A stretch of 64,000 bases of DNA, taken from the NCBI RefSeq assembly GCF_927798215.1, contig NZ_CAKMMW010000023.1:1-64000 (forward strand), read 5' to 3'. Each line of letters begins with the position of its first letter. The stretch's first letter is position 1. Made by a program: the position numbers and the translations under genes. The notes beneath the pieces were generated by a model. The model searched no databases, was not told the DNA's origin, and saw nothing but the letters and a program-made list of their open reading frames with translations. Below are positions 42,369-51,881 of the stretch, piece after piece. Source of the DNA: Paenibacillus_E allorhizoplanae. Lineage in GTDB: Bacteria; Bacillota; Bacilli; Paenibacillales; NBRC-103111.

Positions 42369-43064
42369 ATGAATTTTGCGGTTCTTGTGTTCCCGGGATC
42401 GAATTGCGATATCGACTTGTACAAAGCGATTGAAGACACAATTGGTCAACCTGTTGACTATGTATGGCATACGGACGGCGACTTGTCCAAATACGATTGT
42501 ATCCTAGTACCAGGAGGATTCTCTTACGGGGATTACCTGCGTTGTGGAGCCATTGCTCAGTTTACGAACGTGATGAAGGCTGTCGTGAAGGCTGCGGAAG
42601 AAGGTAAATACATTCTAGGTATTTGTAACGGATTCCAAGTCTTGACGGAAGCTCGTCTACTGCCAGGCGCATTGCTGCGCAATAACGGCATGAAATTCCG
42701 CTGTCACCAAGCGGTTCTGAAGGTTGAGAACAACACAACGGCATTCACACGTGATTATGCCGAAGGTGAATTGATCAACATTCCGATCGCGCACGGTGAA
42801 GGCAACTACTACTGTGACGATGCTACACTAAAAGAATTGCAAGAAAACAACCAAATCGTGTTCCGTTATGAAGCGGGCAACAACCCGAACGGATCGCTTG
42901 ATGATATCGCAGGAATCAGCAACAAAGCAGGGAACGTTGTGGGTATGATGCCCCATCCAGAGCGCGCCATTCATGAGATTCTTGGTTCCGCAGACGGTAA
43001 GAAAATGTTCACATCAATTCTAAGTGCTTGGAGGGAAAAACATGACGCAGCAGCTATCCGCTAA
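42369..43064 (+). CDS. purQ: FGAM synthase, glutaminase subunit PurQ
   Basis: This 231-residue class I glutamine amidotransferase begins MNFAVLVFPGSNCDIDLYKA and has the nucleophile cysteine in ILGICNGFQVL near residue 86 and the His/Glu pair in MMPHPERAIHE near residue 197. It supplies ammonia to PurL. The gene overlaps purL by 23 nt; GAGGAGGAAG precedes the ATG. Confidence 0.96.
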   Translation: MNFAVLVFPGSNCDIDLYKAIEDTIGQPVDYVWHTDGDLSKYDCILVPGGFSYGDYLRCGAIAQFTNVMKAVVKAAEEGKYILGICNGFQVLTEARLLPGALLRNNGMKFRCHQAVLKVENNTTAFTRDYAEGELINIPIAHGEGNYYCDDATLKELQENNQIVFRYEAGNNPNGSLDDIAGISNKAGNVVGMMPHPERAIHEILGSADGKKMFTSILSAWREKHDAAAIR

Positions 43065-45285
43065 GGAACCATCTCCGGAACAAATCGCGGAACAGAAGAT
43101 TTACAAGCAAATGGGTGTAACCGACGAGGAGTTTGCTAAGATTTGTGGTTTCCTTGGACGTACTCCGAACTACGTAGAAATTGGCGTATTCAGCGTAATG
43201 TGGTCCGAGCATTGTTCTTACAAAAATTCCAAACCTGTTCTTCGCAAATTCCCAGTTACAGGACCTCGCGTTCTTATGGGACCTGGTGAAGGTGCAGGGA
43301 TTGTAGATATCGGGGACAACCAAGCGGTTGTTTTCAAAATTGAAAGTCATAACCACCCTTCCGCAATCGAGCCTTACCAAGGCGCGGCGACAGGTGTGGG
43401 CGGTATTATTCGTGATATTTTCTCCATGGGCGCACGCCCGGTTGCGCTACTTAACTCCTTGCGTTTCGGTAAATTGGAAAACGATCGCGTGAAGTACTTG
43501 TTCGAGCACGTTGTCTCCGGTATCGCTGGATACGGTAACTGTATCGGGATTCCGACAGTTGGCGGCGAAGTAATGTTCGACGAGAGCTACGAGGGGAACC
43601 CGCTCGTTAACGCAATGTGCGTGGGTCTGATCGACCACGACATGATCCAACGCGGTGTTGCCAAAGGTGTTGGCAACCCAGTCTTCTACGTCGGTCCAGC
43701 AACTGGCCGCGACGGTATCCACGGTGCGACATTCGCATCCGAGGAATTGACAGCTGAATCCGAAGCGAAGCGTCCAGCGGTACAAGTTGGCGATCCGTTC
43801 ATGGAGAAGCTAGTTCTAGAAGCTTGCTTAGAGTTAATCGATTCCGGCATCGTGCTTGGAATTCAAGATATGGGCGCAGCGGGACTTACATGTTCCAGCG
43901 CTGAGATGGCAAGTAAAGCAGGTAACGGCATGGAGCTGTACCTGGATGAAGTTCCACAACGCGAAGAAGGCATGACAGCGTATGAAATGATGTTGTCCGA
44001 GTCCCAAGAGCGTATGCTATTCGTTGTTGAGCCGAAGGATGAGGCGCAAGCTAAAGGCATTTTCGAGCGTTGGGGCTTGCACTGTGCGAAAGTCGGTAAG
44101 GTTACTGACGACGGTTTCTTGAAATTAATCCACCACGGTGAAGTCGTGGCGAACATGCCTGTTGGCGCACTCGTTGATGAGTGCCCGGTTTACAATAAGC
44201 CAAGCAAAGTGCCGGCTTATTACGAAGCAAGCGCAGCGATCGATACAACACGTTACCCAGAGGTAACGAAGTTGACGGAAGCGCTGAAATCCGTACTCGC
44301 GTCCCCAACGGTAGCGAGCAAAGAGTGGGTTTACAACCAGTATGACTACATGGTTCGTACAGAAACAGCTGTGCGTCCAGGTTCGGACGCAGCAGTCGTA
44401 ACGATCCGCGGCACGCGCAAAGGTCTTGCGATGACAACGGATTGTAACGGACGCTACGTATACTTGGATCCAGAAGTGGGCGGACGTATCGCCGTTTCCG
44501 AAGCAGCACGTAACGTAGTTTGTTCCGGTGCTGAGCCACTTGCTGTGACGGACAACTTGAACTTCGGTTCCCCTGACAAACCGGAAATCTTCTGGCAGTT
44601 GGAGAAATCCACGGATGGTATGGCAGAAGCTTGCCGCTTCTTGGACACGCCGGTTATCGGCGGTAACGTCTCGCTCTATAACGAGAACTCCAAAGGCGCA
44701 ATCTACCCAACTCCGGTTATCGGGATGGTTGGACTTGTTCATGACATCGACCACATCACGACACAAAACTTCAAAAGCGAAGGCGACATCATTATCCTGC
44801 TAGGCGAGACGAAAGCTGAGCTCGGCGGCAGCGAATTCCAATATGTGATTCACGGTGTAACAGAAGGCCGTCCTCCTGAGTTGGACTTGGCAACGGAGAA
44901 ACGCCTGCAAAACGCAGTACTCAAAGCGATTCAAGAAGGTCTTGTCGCATCTGCGCATGACTTGTCTGAAGGTGGATTGGCTGTAGCACTAGCAGAAAGC
45001 TGTATCAGCGGCAACATCGGCGCAGAAGTTAATGTAGCGTCCGATCTTCGTCCAGATTTCGCATTGTTCAGTGAATCGCAATCCCGTATCGTACTTAGCG
45101 CTACACCAGAAAAAGCGGATGCCCTTAAGCATTGGATCGCTTCCCAAGGTGTACCATATCAAGAAATCGGAAAAGTAACAGGTTCCTACCTCACTGTGAA
45201 AATCAATGACGAACAGCGTCTCCAGTCTTCTGTAAACGAGCTGGCGAAAGTCTGGAAGGATGCGATTCCATGTCTAATGGCGTGA
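43042..45285 (+). CDS. purL: FGAM synthase, large subunit PurL
   Basis: This 747-residue small-type PurL has the N-terminal IGVFSVMWSEHCSYKNSKPV motif, KIESHNHPSAIEPYQGAATG and the second-half QDMGAAGLTCSSAEM and AHDLSEGGLAVALAE segments. It makes FGAM from FGAR and ATP with ammonia from PurQ. The start was placed at ATG 43042 with GGAGGG upstream. It overlaps purQ by 23 nt and purF by 16 nt. Confidence 0.96.
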   Translation: MTQQLSAKEPSPEQIAEQKIYKQMGVTDEEFAKICGFLGRTPNYVEIGVFSVMWSEHCSYKNSKPVLRKFPVTGPRVLMGPGEGAGIVDIGDNQAVVFKIESHNHPSAIEPYQGAATGVGGIIRDIFSMGARPVALLNSLRFGKLENDRVKYLFEHVVSGIAGYGNCIGIPTVGGEVMFDESYEGNPLVNAMCVGLIDHDMIQRGVAKGVGNPVFYVGPATGRDGIHGATFASEELTAESEAKRPAVQVGDPFMEKLVLEACLELIDSGIVLGIQDMGAAGLTCSSAEMASKAGNGMELYLDEVPQREEGMTAYEMMLSESQERMLFVVEPKDEAQAKGIFERWGLHCAKVGKVTDDGFLKLIHHGEVVANMPVGALVDECPVYNKPSKVPAYYEASAAIDTTRYPEVTKLTEALKSVLASPTVASKEWVYNQYDYMVRTETAVRPGSDAAVVTIRGTRKGLAMTTDCNGRYVYLDPEVGGRIAVSEAARNVVCSGAEPLAVTDNLNFGSPDKPEIFWQLEKSTDGMAEACRFLDTPVIGGNVSLYNENSKGAIYPTPVIGMVGLVHDIDHITTQNFKSEGDIIILLGETKAELGGSEFQYVIHGVTEGRPPELDLATEKRLQNAVLKAIQEGLVASAHDLSEGGLAVALAESCISGNIGAEVNVASDLRPDFALFSESQSRIVLSATPEKADALKHWIASQGVPYQEIGKVTGSYLTVKINDEQRLQSSVNELAKVWKDAIPCLMA

Positions 45286-46802
45286 AACAATCCAAGGCCC
45301 TAAAGCTTCCTGTGGCACCATTTGAACAACTTGAGAATGGGCAGCATGAACTTTGGACAGGCGACTATTACAACGAAGGTATTGGCGGCCAAGGCGGATT
45401 GTTCGACAAACTGAATGAAGAGTGCGGGGTGTTCGGGGTGTATGGTCATCCCGACGCTTCCTCCCTATGCTATTATGGGCTGCATGCCCTGCAGCATCGC
45501 GGACAGGAGAGTGCCGGCATCTGTACAGTCGATGAAGGCAAATTCAACTATTACCGTGGGATGGGACTTGCGAAGGAAGTTTTTACAAATGATAATTTGC
45601 ACCCACTTACGGGCTCAACAGCTATCGCGCATGTTCGTTATTCAACAGCAGGCGAAAGCAAGCTGGCGAATGCTCAACCGCTCGTGTTCAAATACCGCGA
45701 GGGCGATCTAGCGATTGCGACGAACGGAAACCTTGATAATGCCAACATTATTAAGCGTGAGCTGGAGCGGAAGGGTTCCATTTTCCAAACAACAAGTGAT
45801 ACTGAGGTTATGGCGCATCTGATTGCTCGCTCAGAGCACGATGATATCGTTGATGCTGTGAAAGATGCAATGAATCAAGTCATCGGCGGCTTTGCCTTCC
45901 TTATTATTACGAAAGATAAATTAATTGCTGCGCTTGATCCAAACGGCTTACGTCCGTTTATGATCGGTCGCCTTGGAGATTCCTATCTGTTCGCGTCTGA
46001 GACATGTGCATTTGATGCGGTTGGGGCAACCTATTTCCGTGATGTACAGCCTGGCGAGATCATTGTGATTGATCGTGATGGCTTCCGTTCGGAGCGTTTT
46101 GCAGAGGGTGGTAAGCGCGCGATTTGTGCGATGGAATACATCTACTTTGCTCGTCCAGACAGCGACATTGATACGGTCAATATTCACTCCGCTCGTAAAC
46201 GGATGGGTAAACGACTGGCGATGGAAGCTTTCGTGGATGCGGACATTGTAACCGGCGTGCCGGATTCCAGTATTTCAGCAGCGATTGGCTTTGCGGAACA
46301 AACCGGGATTCCTTATGAGTTGGGGCTGATCAAGAACCGCTACACAGGCCGGACGTTCATCATTCCAAGCCAAGAGCTTCGTGAGCAAGGTGTCAAAATG
46401 AAGCTGAGCGCCGTTCGCAAGGTGGTCGAAGGCAAGCGTGTCGTGATGATCGATGACTCCATCGTTCGTGGGACAACGTCCTTACGCATCGTCAACCTGC
46501 TTCGTGAAGCAGGAGCAACGGAAGTTCATGTGCGGATTTCTTCGCCGCCTTTTATGAACCCATGCTACTACGGGATTGATACACCGGACCGCAAAGAGCT
46601 TATCGCGGCGATGAATTCGATCGAAGAGATTCGCAAGGCGATCAACGCGGATTCGCTTCATTTTCTAACGAAGGATGGATTGTTGGATTCAATCGGTCAG
46701 GGTTCCGCAGGCAAAGAAAGCGGATATTGCACAGCTTGTTTCGATAACAGCTATCCGACGGAAATCGTTGATGTGACGAAGGTTGGTTGTGCGTGTGACT
46801 AA
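45270..46802 (+). CDS. purF: Glutamine PRPP amidotransferase
   Basis: This 510-residue enzyme catalyses the first committed step of purine synthesis. The mature N-terminal nucleophile is Cys52 in LNEECGVFGVYGHPDA, so a propeptide of 51 residues must be removed; B. subtilis PurF has 11. The PRPP site is VVMIDDSIVRGTTSLRI. The four cysteines of a B. subtilis-type [4Fe-4S] cluster appear present (RAICAMEYIYF, MNPCYYGID, GYCTACF). It overlaps purL by 16 nt and precedes purM by 85 bp. Confidence 0.95.
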   Translation: MSNGVKQSKALKLPVAPFEQLENGQHELWTGDYYNEGIGGQGGLFDKLNEECGVFGVYGHPDASSLCYYGLHALQHRGQESAGICTVDEGKFNYYRGMGLAKEVFTNDNLHPLTGSTAIAHVRYSTAGESKLANAQPLVFKYREGDLAIATNGNLDNANIIKRELERKGSIFQTTSDTEVMAHLIARSEHDDIVDAVKDAMNQVIGGFAFLIITKDKLIAALDPNGLRPFMIGRLGDSYLFASETCAFDAVGATYFRDVQPGEIIVIDRDGFRSERFAEGGKRAICAMEYIYFARPDSDIDTVNIHSARKRMGKRLAMEAFVDADIVTGVPDSSISAAIGFAEQTGIPYELGLIKNRYTGRTFIIPSQELREQGVKMKLSAVRKVVEGKRVVMIDDSIVRGTTSLRIVNLLREAGATEVHVRISSPPFMNPCYYGIDTPDRKELIAAMNSIEEIRKAINADSLHFLTKDGLLDSIGQGSAGKESGYCTACFDNSYPTEIVDVTKVGCACD

Positions 46803-46836
46803 TGGCTGATTCAGCTAATAGCAATAGAGAGAAAAC

Positions 46837-46857
46837 GGGGGTCTAACGACCTCCCCC
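46837..46857 (+). other. GC-rich hairpin between purF and purM
   Basis: GGGGGTC and GACCTCCCCC can pair around a TAAC loop with a small bulge. No T run follows, so it is not a terminator; it could protect or process the long operon mRNA. Confidence 0.45.
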
Positions 46858-46887
46858 ATATATAGACAAACTAAGGAGTGTTGGTCA

Positions 46888-47928
46888 GTGTCGGATGCTT
46901 ATAAAAAGGCTGGCGTCGATATCGCGGCGGGGAACGAAGCAGTAGAACGGATGAAAAAGCACGTTAAACGGACATTCCGTCCTGAAGTGTTAACAGATCT
47001 CGGTGGCTTCGGCGGGCTGTTCAGCTTGAACAAAGACAAGTATGAGGAGCCTGTACTCGTATCGGGTACGGACGGCGTGGGCACGAAGCTGAAGATCGCT
47101 TTTGCCATGGATAAGCATGATACGATTGGGATTGACGCGGTTGCGATGTGTGTGAACGATATTATCGTTCAAGGCGCAGAGCCATTGTTCTTCCTCGACT
47201 ATCTCGCTTGTGACAAAGTCATTCCAGAGAAAATTGAAGCGATTATTAAAGGGATCGCCGATGGTTGTGCGCAATCTGGTTGCTCACTAATCGGTGGTGA
47301 AACGGCGGAAATGCCGGGCATGTATGCACAAGGGGAGTATGACATTGCCGGCTTTACGGTTGGAATCGTCGACAAGAAAAAGATCATCGACGGAACAACG
47401 ATCCGTCCTGGAGATGTCGTGCTAGGACTAGCTTCAAGCGGTGTGCACAGTAACGGGTTCTCGCTTGTGCGTAAGCTTTTGCTAGAAGATAACGGTTATA
47501 CCCTTCAAGGGCATGTGGAAGAGCTTGGCGATAAGCTTGGTAACGTGTTGCTTGAGCCAACAAAGTTGTATGTGAAGCCTGTTTTGGCTATGTTGGAAGA
47601 CGTAGCGATCAAAGGTATGGCACATATCACAGGCGGCGGTTTCATCGAAAATATCCCGCGCGTTCTGCCTGATGGCGTGAACGTGGATATCCAATACGGA
47701 TCATGGCCGATCCTCCCAATTTTCTCCTTGATGCAACGTGTAGGTAACATCACGAACAATGATATGTTCCGTACATTCAACATGGGAATCGGGATGGTTG
47801 TCATCGTAGCAGCTGACGATGCAGAGAAAGCGATTGCTGCAGCGGAAGCGCAAGGCGAAAAAGCTTATCGTTTAGGCGTTGTTACCGAAGGCGAGCGTGT
47901 AGTTACGTTCCAAGGAGCTGACGTCTAA
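46888..47928 (+). CDS. purM: AIR synthetase
   Basis: This 346-residue PurM has the start SDAYKKAGVDIAAGNEAVERM, the motif VSGTDGVGTKLKIAF near residue 58 and GGGFIENIPRVLPDG near residue 248. It closes the imidazole ring of FGAM to AIR. GTG start with AAGGAG at about 46873. Its stop overlaps the purN start by 1 nt (TAATG). Confidence 0.96.
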   Translation: MSDAYKKAGVDIAAGNEAVERMKKHVKRTFRPEVLTDLGGFGGLFSLNKDKYEEPVLVSGTDGVGTKLKIAFAMDKHDTIGIDAVAMCVNDIIVQGAEPLFFLDYLACDKVIPEKIEAIIKGIADGCAQSGCSLIGGETAEMPGMYAQGEYDIAGFTVGIVDKKKIIDGTTIRPGDVVLGLASSGVHSNGFSLVRKLLLEDNGYTLQGHVEELGDKLGNVLLEPTKLYVKPVLAMLEDVAIKGMAHITGGGFIENIPRVLPDGVNVDIQYGSWPILPIFSLMQRVGNITNNDMFRTFNMGIGMVVIVAADDAEKAIAAAEAQGEKAYRLGVVTEGERVVTFQGADV

Positions 47929-48539
47929 TGCAGCCTTATCGCATTGCGGTTATGGCTTCAGGCAGCGGCTCGAATTTCCAGGCTATTGTGGATCAGGTAC
48001 AGAAGAGGAAGCTTGATGTCAGCATCGAGCTTCTTGTCTGTGATCGCCCAAAGGCATTCGTTGTTGAGCGCGCAAAGGAAGCGAAGGTGCCTGTCTTTGC
48101 CTTCAGCCCGAAGGAATACGAAAGCCGCGAGGCATATGAGACGCTGATCTTGAAAGAGCTGCAGGATCGCCAGGTCGATCTGGTTGTGATGGCAGGGTAC
48201 ATGCGGATTATTACGAATGTGCTGGTTGAGCCGTTCTTCGGACGAATGATTAACATTCATCCATCTTTGTTGCCTTCGTTCCCCGGCGTGCGCGCTGTGG
48301 AACAGGCGGTGGAGTATGGCGTGAAGCAGACAGGCGTCACGGTGCATTTCGTCGATGGCGGGCTGGACTCCGGCCCGATCATTGCCCAGCGTGCCGTGGA
48401 AATCCACGAGCACGAGACGGCAGATTCGCTCACGGAGCGAATCCACGCGGCCGAGCATGTGCTGCTGCCGCAGGTTGTGCGGTGGCTGCGCGAGGGCCGC
48501 GTGAGCATGGACGGCCGCAGGGTTAGCGTGCGGAAGTAG
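47928..48539 (+). CDS. purN: GAR formyltransferase (folate-dependent)
   Basis: This 203-residue PurN has RIAVMASGSGSNFQAIVD at the N-terminus and the catalytic region MINIHPSLLPSFPG (His) with VDGGLDSGPIIAQ (Asp). It transfers a formyl group from 10-formyl-THF to GAR. The last third (about 48260-48540) is GC-rich compared with the operon (40 of 60 in the line at 48361). Confidence 0.95.
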   Translation: MQPYRIAVMASGSGSNFQAIVDQVQKRKLDVSIELLVCDRPKAFVVERAKEAKVPVFAFSPKEYESREAYETLILKELQDRQVDLVVMAGYMRIITNVLVEPFFGRMINIHPSLLPSFPGVRAVEQAVEYGVKQTGVTVHFVDGGLDSGPIIAQRAVEIHEHETADSLTERIHAAEHVLLPQVVRWLREGRVSMDGRRVSVRK

Positions 48540-48545
48540 GGGAAA

Positions 48546-48685
48546 CTGAGCCAGCCGAAATTGCAGTCTCAGAGGCAGGAAAGAACGGTTCAGCGTAGCT
48601 CGCTGCGCTGAGCCTGCAAAAAATGCCGTCTCAGCAGGAAAGCTGAGTCGAAATGCTACTGAGTCTGCCGAAATTGCAGTCTCAG
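48546..48685. repeat. Three 27-bp hairpin repeats between purN and purH
   Basis: Copies at 48546-48572, 48608-48634 and 48659-48685 share the frame CTGAG-C-GC...TGC-GTCTCAG and the exact length of 27 bp. Each can fold (CTGAG.CTGC with GCAG.CTCAG). They fill the 278-bp gap between purN and purH, the longest within the operon, which contains no gene. Confidence 0.72.
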
Positions 48686-48817
48686 AAGCCTTACAGCTCT
48701 CTAGCCTCACCAAATGTGTGGCTCTCCTGAGCCAACCAGTACTTATTCATCATTTTACAAATTCACACTACCATACATTCATTCACATACAATCCCATTC
48801 CCTAAGGAGGAAGCATA

Positions 48818-50365
48818 GTGGCAATCAAAAGAGCACTGATCTCCGTTTTCGATAAAACGGGCATCGTTGAATTCGCGAGCGAGCTGTCAAAGCTGGGCGT
48901 TGAGATCATTTCCACAGGTGGTACGCTTAGTTTGTTAAAGGATAAAGGGGTACCGGTTATCGGTATTTCCGAAGTTACAGGGTTCCCGGAAATCATGGAC
49001 GGACGCGTGAAAACACTTCACCCTAATGTACATGGCGGACTTTTGGCTGTTCGTGACAACGAAGAGCACCAAGCAAGTATGAAAGAGCTTGGCCTAGAGT
49101 ACATTGATCTCGTTGTCGTGAATTTGTATCCTTTTGCAGAGACGATTGCTAAGCCTGACGTGACTTACGAAGATGCGATCGAGAACATCGATATCGGTGG
49201 ACCTACCATGCTTCGTTCCGCAGCGAAAAACCATGCTTTCGTTTCCGTTATCGTCGACACGACTGACTATGCGAAAGTGTTGGAAGAAGTGCAAGAGACT
49301 GGCGACACTACGCTAGAGACACGTAAACGTCTTGCAGCAAAAGTGTTCCGTCATACTGGCGCTTACGATGCTTTGATTGGCGACTATTTGACTGGCCTTC
49401 AGGGCGAGCCTTACCCAGAGCGTTACACAGTGACGTATGAGAAAATGCAAGAACTTCGCTACGGCGAGAACCCGCACCAGAGCGCAGCGTTTTACCGCAC
49501 GCCGAATGCGGCTGCAGGCAACATCACAACGGCTGAACAATTACACGGTAAGGAATTATCGTACAACAATATCAATGACGCGAATACAGCTCTTCAAATC
49601 GTAAAAGAGTTCAGCGAGCCTGCGGTTGTTGCCGTTAAGCACATGAACCCTTGCGGCGTGGGTATTGGTACGAACGTACTTGAAGCTTACACGAAAGCCT
49701 ACAATGCTGACCCGACTTCCATTTTCGGTGGTATCGTGGCTGCGAACCGTGCGATCGACGAAGCGACAGCACAATTGCTGCATGAGATTTTCTTGGAAAT
49801 CGTCATCGCGCCAGATTTTACACCAGAAGCACTTGAGATTCTGGCTAAAAAGAAAAACATCCGCCTACTCAAAGTAGCCGGTTTGGATACAATTGCTGGA
49901 CGCGAGTCTCAGCCAGTCATCACAACAGTTGAAGGCGGCATGCTGGTACAAGCTAGCGACGCTTACCAACTGACAGAAGCAGATTTGAAAGTCGTTTCCG
50001 AGCGTCAACCGACAGCGGAAGAGATGAAGCAACTGCTTTTCGCATGGAAAGTAGTTAAGCACGTTAAATCTAATGCCATCGTACTTGTGGCTGACGATAT
50101 GACAGTGGGCGTAGGCGCAGGTCAAATGAATCGTGTCGGCGCAGCGAAAATCGCAATCGAGCAAGCTGGCGACAAGTCCAAAGGCTCCGTCCTTTCGTCC
50201 GATGCGTTCTTCCCGATGGGCGATACGCTCGAAATGGCAGCAAAAGCTGGCATCACAGCTGTGATTCAGCCAGGCGGCTCCATCAAAGACGAAGAATCCA
50301 TTCGCGTTGCCAACGAAAATGGTATTGCGATGGTTATGACAGGCGTTCGTCACTTTAAACACTAA
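48818..50365 (+). CDS. purH: AICAR transformylase / IMP cyclohydrolase
   Basis: This 515-residue bifunctional enzyme has the IMP cyclohydrolase domain at the N-terminus (RALISVFDKTGIVEFA; GGTLSLLKD) and the AICAR transformylase domain with LRYGENPHQSAAFY near residue 213, AVKHMNPCGVG near residue 272 and SDAFFPMGDTLEMAAKAG near the C-terminus. It performs the last two steps to IMP. The GTG start has AAGGAGGA at 48802-48809. Confidence 0.96.
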   Translation: MAIKRALISVFDKTGIVEFASELSKLGVEIISTGGTLSLLKDKGVPVIGISEVTGFPEIMDGRVKTLHPNVHGGLLAVRDNEEHQASMKELGLEYIDLVVVNLYPFAETIAKPDVTYEDAIENIDIGGPTMLRSAAKNHAFVSVIVDTTDYAKVLEEVQETGDTTLETRKRLAAKVFRHTGAYDALIGDYLTGLQGEPYPERYTVTYEKMQELRYGENPHQSAAFYRTPNAAAGNITTAEQLHGKELSYNNINDANTALQIVKEFSEPAVVAVKHMNPCGVGIGTNVLEAYTKAYNADPTSIFGGIVAANRAIDEATAQLLHEIFLEIVIAPDFTPEALEILAKKKNIRLLKVAGLDTIAGRESQPVITTVEGGMLVQASDAYQLTEADLKVVSERQPTAEEMKQLLFAWKVVKHVKSNAIVLVADDMTVGVGAGQMNRVGAAKIAIEQAGDKSKGSVLSSDAFFPMGDTLEMAAKAGITAVIQPGGSIKDEESIRVANENGIAMVMTGVRHFKH

Positions 50366-50374
50366 AACAATTGA

Positions 50375-50410
50375 GAATGCTCACGATTCGTAAGTGGACC
50401 GTGGGCATTC
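50375..50410 (+). other. Hairpin between purH and purD
   Basis: GAATGCTCACG and CGTGGGCATTC form an 11-bp stem with one wobble pair and a 14-nt loop. No T run follows. It may tune the expression of purD or stabilise the upstream mRNA. Confidence 0.5.
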
Positions 50411-50432
50411 CCCATGAGAGGGGTTTCCAAAG

Positions 50433-51698
50433 ATGCGTGTATTAGTTATTGGACGTGGCGGACGCGAGCATGCCATTGTATGGGCACTAAGCAAAAGCCC
50501 GAAAATCAGCAAACTGTTCTGCGCACCAGGAAACGGCGGGATTGCCGGTTTAGCGGAATGCGTACCGATTACAGAGCTCCAGTTCGATGAGATCAGTACA
50601 TTTGCCAAAGAGCAAGCGATTGATTTGGTTATGGTGGCGCCTGATGATCCGTTAGCGGCAGGATTGGTTGATCATTTGGAGTCAAAAGGAATCGAGGCAT
50701 TCGGCCCTCGTGCCAACGCTGCGATCATTGAAGGCAGCAAAGTGTTCATGAAGCAGCTGCTCAAAAAATACAGCATTCCTACGGCGGCTTACGAGTCGTT
50801 CGATGCGTATGAGCCGGCACTTGCTTACTTGCGCTCGCAAACAGCGCCAATCGTTATCAAAGCAGACGGCTTAGCCGCCGGTAAAGGTGTTACGGTTGCC
50901 CAAACGATGGAAGAAGCGGAAGCTGCGCTGAAAGACATTATGGTTGGGCAGGTTTTTGGGGCATCGGCAGGCGCGAGCGTCGTGATCGAGGAGTTCCTAA
51001 CAGGGCAAGAGATGTCCTTATTGGCATTCGTTGATGGTTCGACGGTGCGTTTGATGGTGCCTTCGCAGGATCATAAGCCGGTTTTTGATAACGATAAAGG
51101 ACCGAATACAGGCGGAATGGGGACGTACTCCCCACTTCCACATATTCCAGAGTCCATCGTGCAGGAAGCACTTGTGAACATCGTTCAGCCTACGGCAGAT
51201 GCTATGGTTGCAGAAGGCCGTCCGTTCAAAGGCGTGTTATATGCGGGTCTGATTTTGACGCCTAACGGTGTGAAAACGATCGAGTTCAACGCGCGCTTCG
51301 GTGATCCGGAGACGCAGGTCATTTTGCCGCGATTGAAAACAGATTTGCTGGATATTTTCCTAGCGATCAACAACGGCACGTTGGCTGAGCAGCCGATCGA
51401 GTGGAGCGAACAAGCCGCAGTATGCGTGATCGTTGCTTCACCAGGCTACCCAGGTCCATATCCAAAAGGATTGCCGATTACTGGCTTGGATCAAGTGCAA
51501 GATGCCCTTGTGTTCCACGCGGGTACGGCAGTTGATGAGAACGGGCAAATCGTCACCAACGGTGGACGTGTGCTTGGAATCACTGGCCTTGGCAAAGATA
51601 TCGTAGAAGCTCGTCAGAAGGCTTATGCAGATGCGGATCGTATTCATTTTGAGGGTAAGCATTACCGGACGGATATAGCGATGAAGGCATTGAGATAG
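50433..51698 (+). CDS. purD: GAR synthetase
   Basis: This 421-residue ATP-grasp enzyme begins MRVLVIGRGGREHAIVWAL and has IVIKADGLAAGKGVTVAQ near residue 139, DHKPVFDNDKGPNTGGMGTY near residue 210 and the C-terminal VLGITGLGKDIVEARQKAY. It joins glycine to phosphoribosylamine. It is the last gene of the pur operon and is followed by a terminator. Confidence 0.96.
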   Translation: MRVLVIGRGGREHAIVWALSKSPKISKLFCAPGNGGIAGLAECVPITELQFDEISTFAKEQAIDLVMVAPDDPLAAGLVDHLESKGIEAFGPRANAAIIEGSKVFMKQLLKKYSIPTAAYESFDAYEPALAYLRSQTAPIVIKADGLAAGKGVTVAQTMEEAEAALKDIMVGQVFGASAGASVVIEEFLTGQEMSLLAFVDGSTVRLMVPSQDHKPVFDNDKGPNTGGMGTYSPLPHIPESIVQEALVNIVQPTADAMVAEGRPFKGVLYAGLILTPNGVKTIEFNARFGDPETQVILPRLKTDLLDIFLAINNGTLAEQPIEWSEQAAVCVIVASPGYPGPYPKGLPITGLDQVQDALVFHAGTAVDENGQIVTNGGRVLGITGLGKDIVEARQKAYADADRIHFEGKHYRTDIAMKALR

Positions 51699-51732
51699 GT
51701 TGTAGAAACGTCAGCAGGAGTGGTAACAACAA

Positions 51733-51798
51733 AACACAGTCCTCTTAGAAGCACATGCCCCCCGATTGCGGGCTTGCGTATGAGGGCTGTGTTTTTTA
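51733..51798 (+). terminator. Terminator of the pur operon
   Basis: AACACAGTCCTC and GAGGGCTGTGTT pair (one wobble) around a 36-nt region that has its own small GCCC/GGGC hairpin. TTTTTTAT follows. Confidence 0.88.
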
Positions 51799-51881
51799 TA
51801 TGCGGTGGCTGGGGGAGAGAGGATGGAGTTAGTTGAGTAGACGCGGTGCTGCGACCAGTGAATGAGCCTCCGTGCGCCTTT

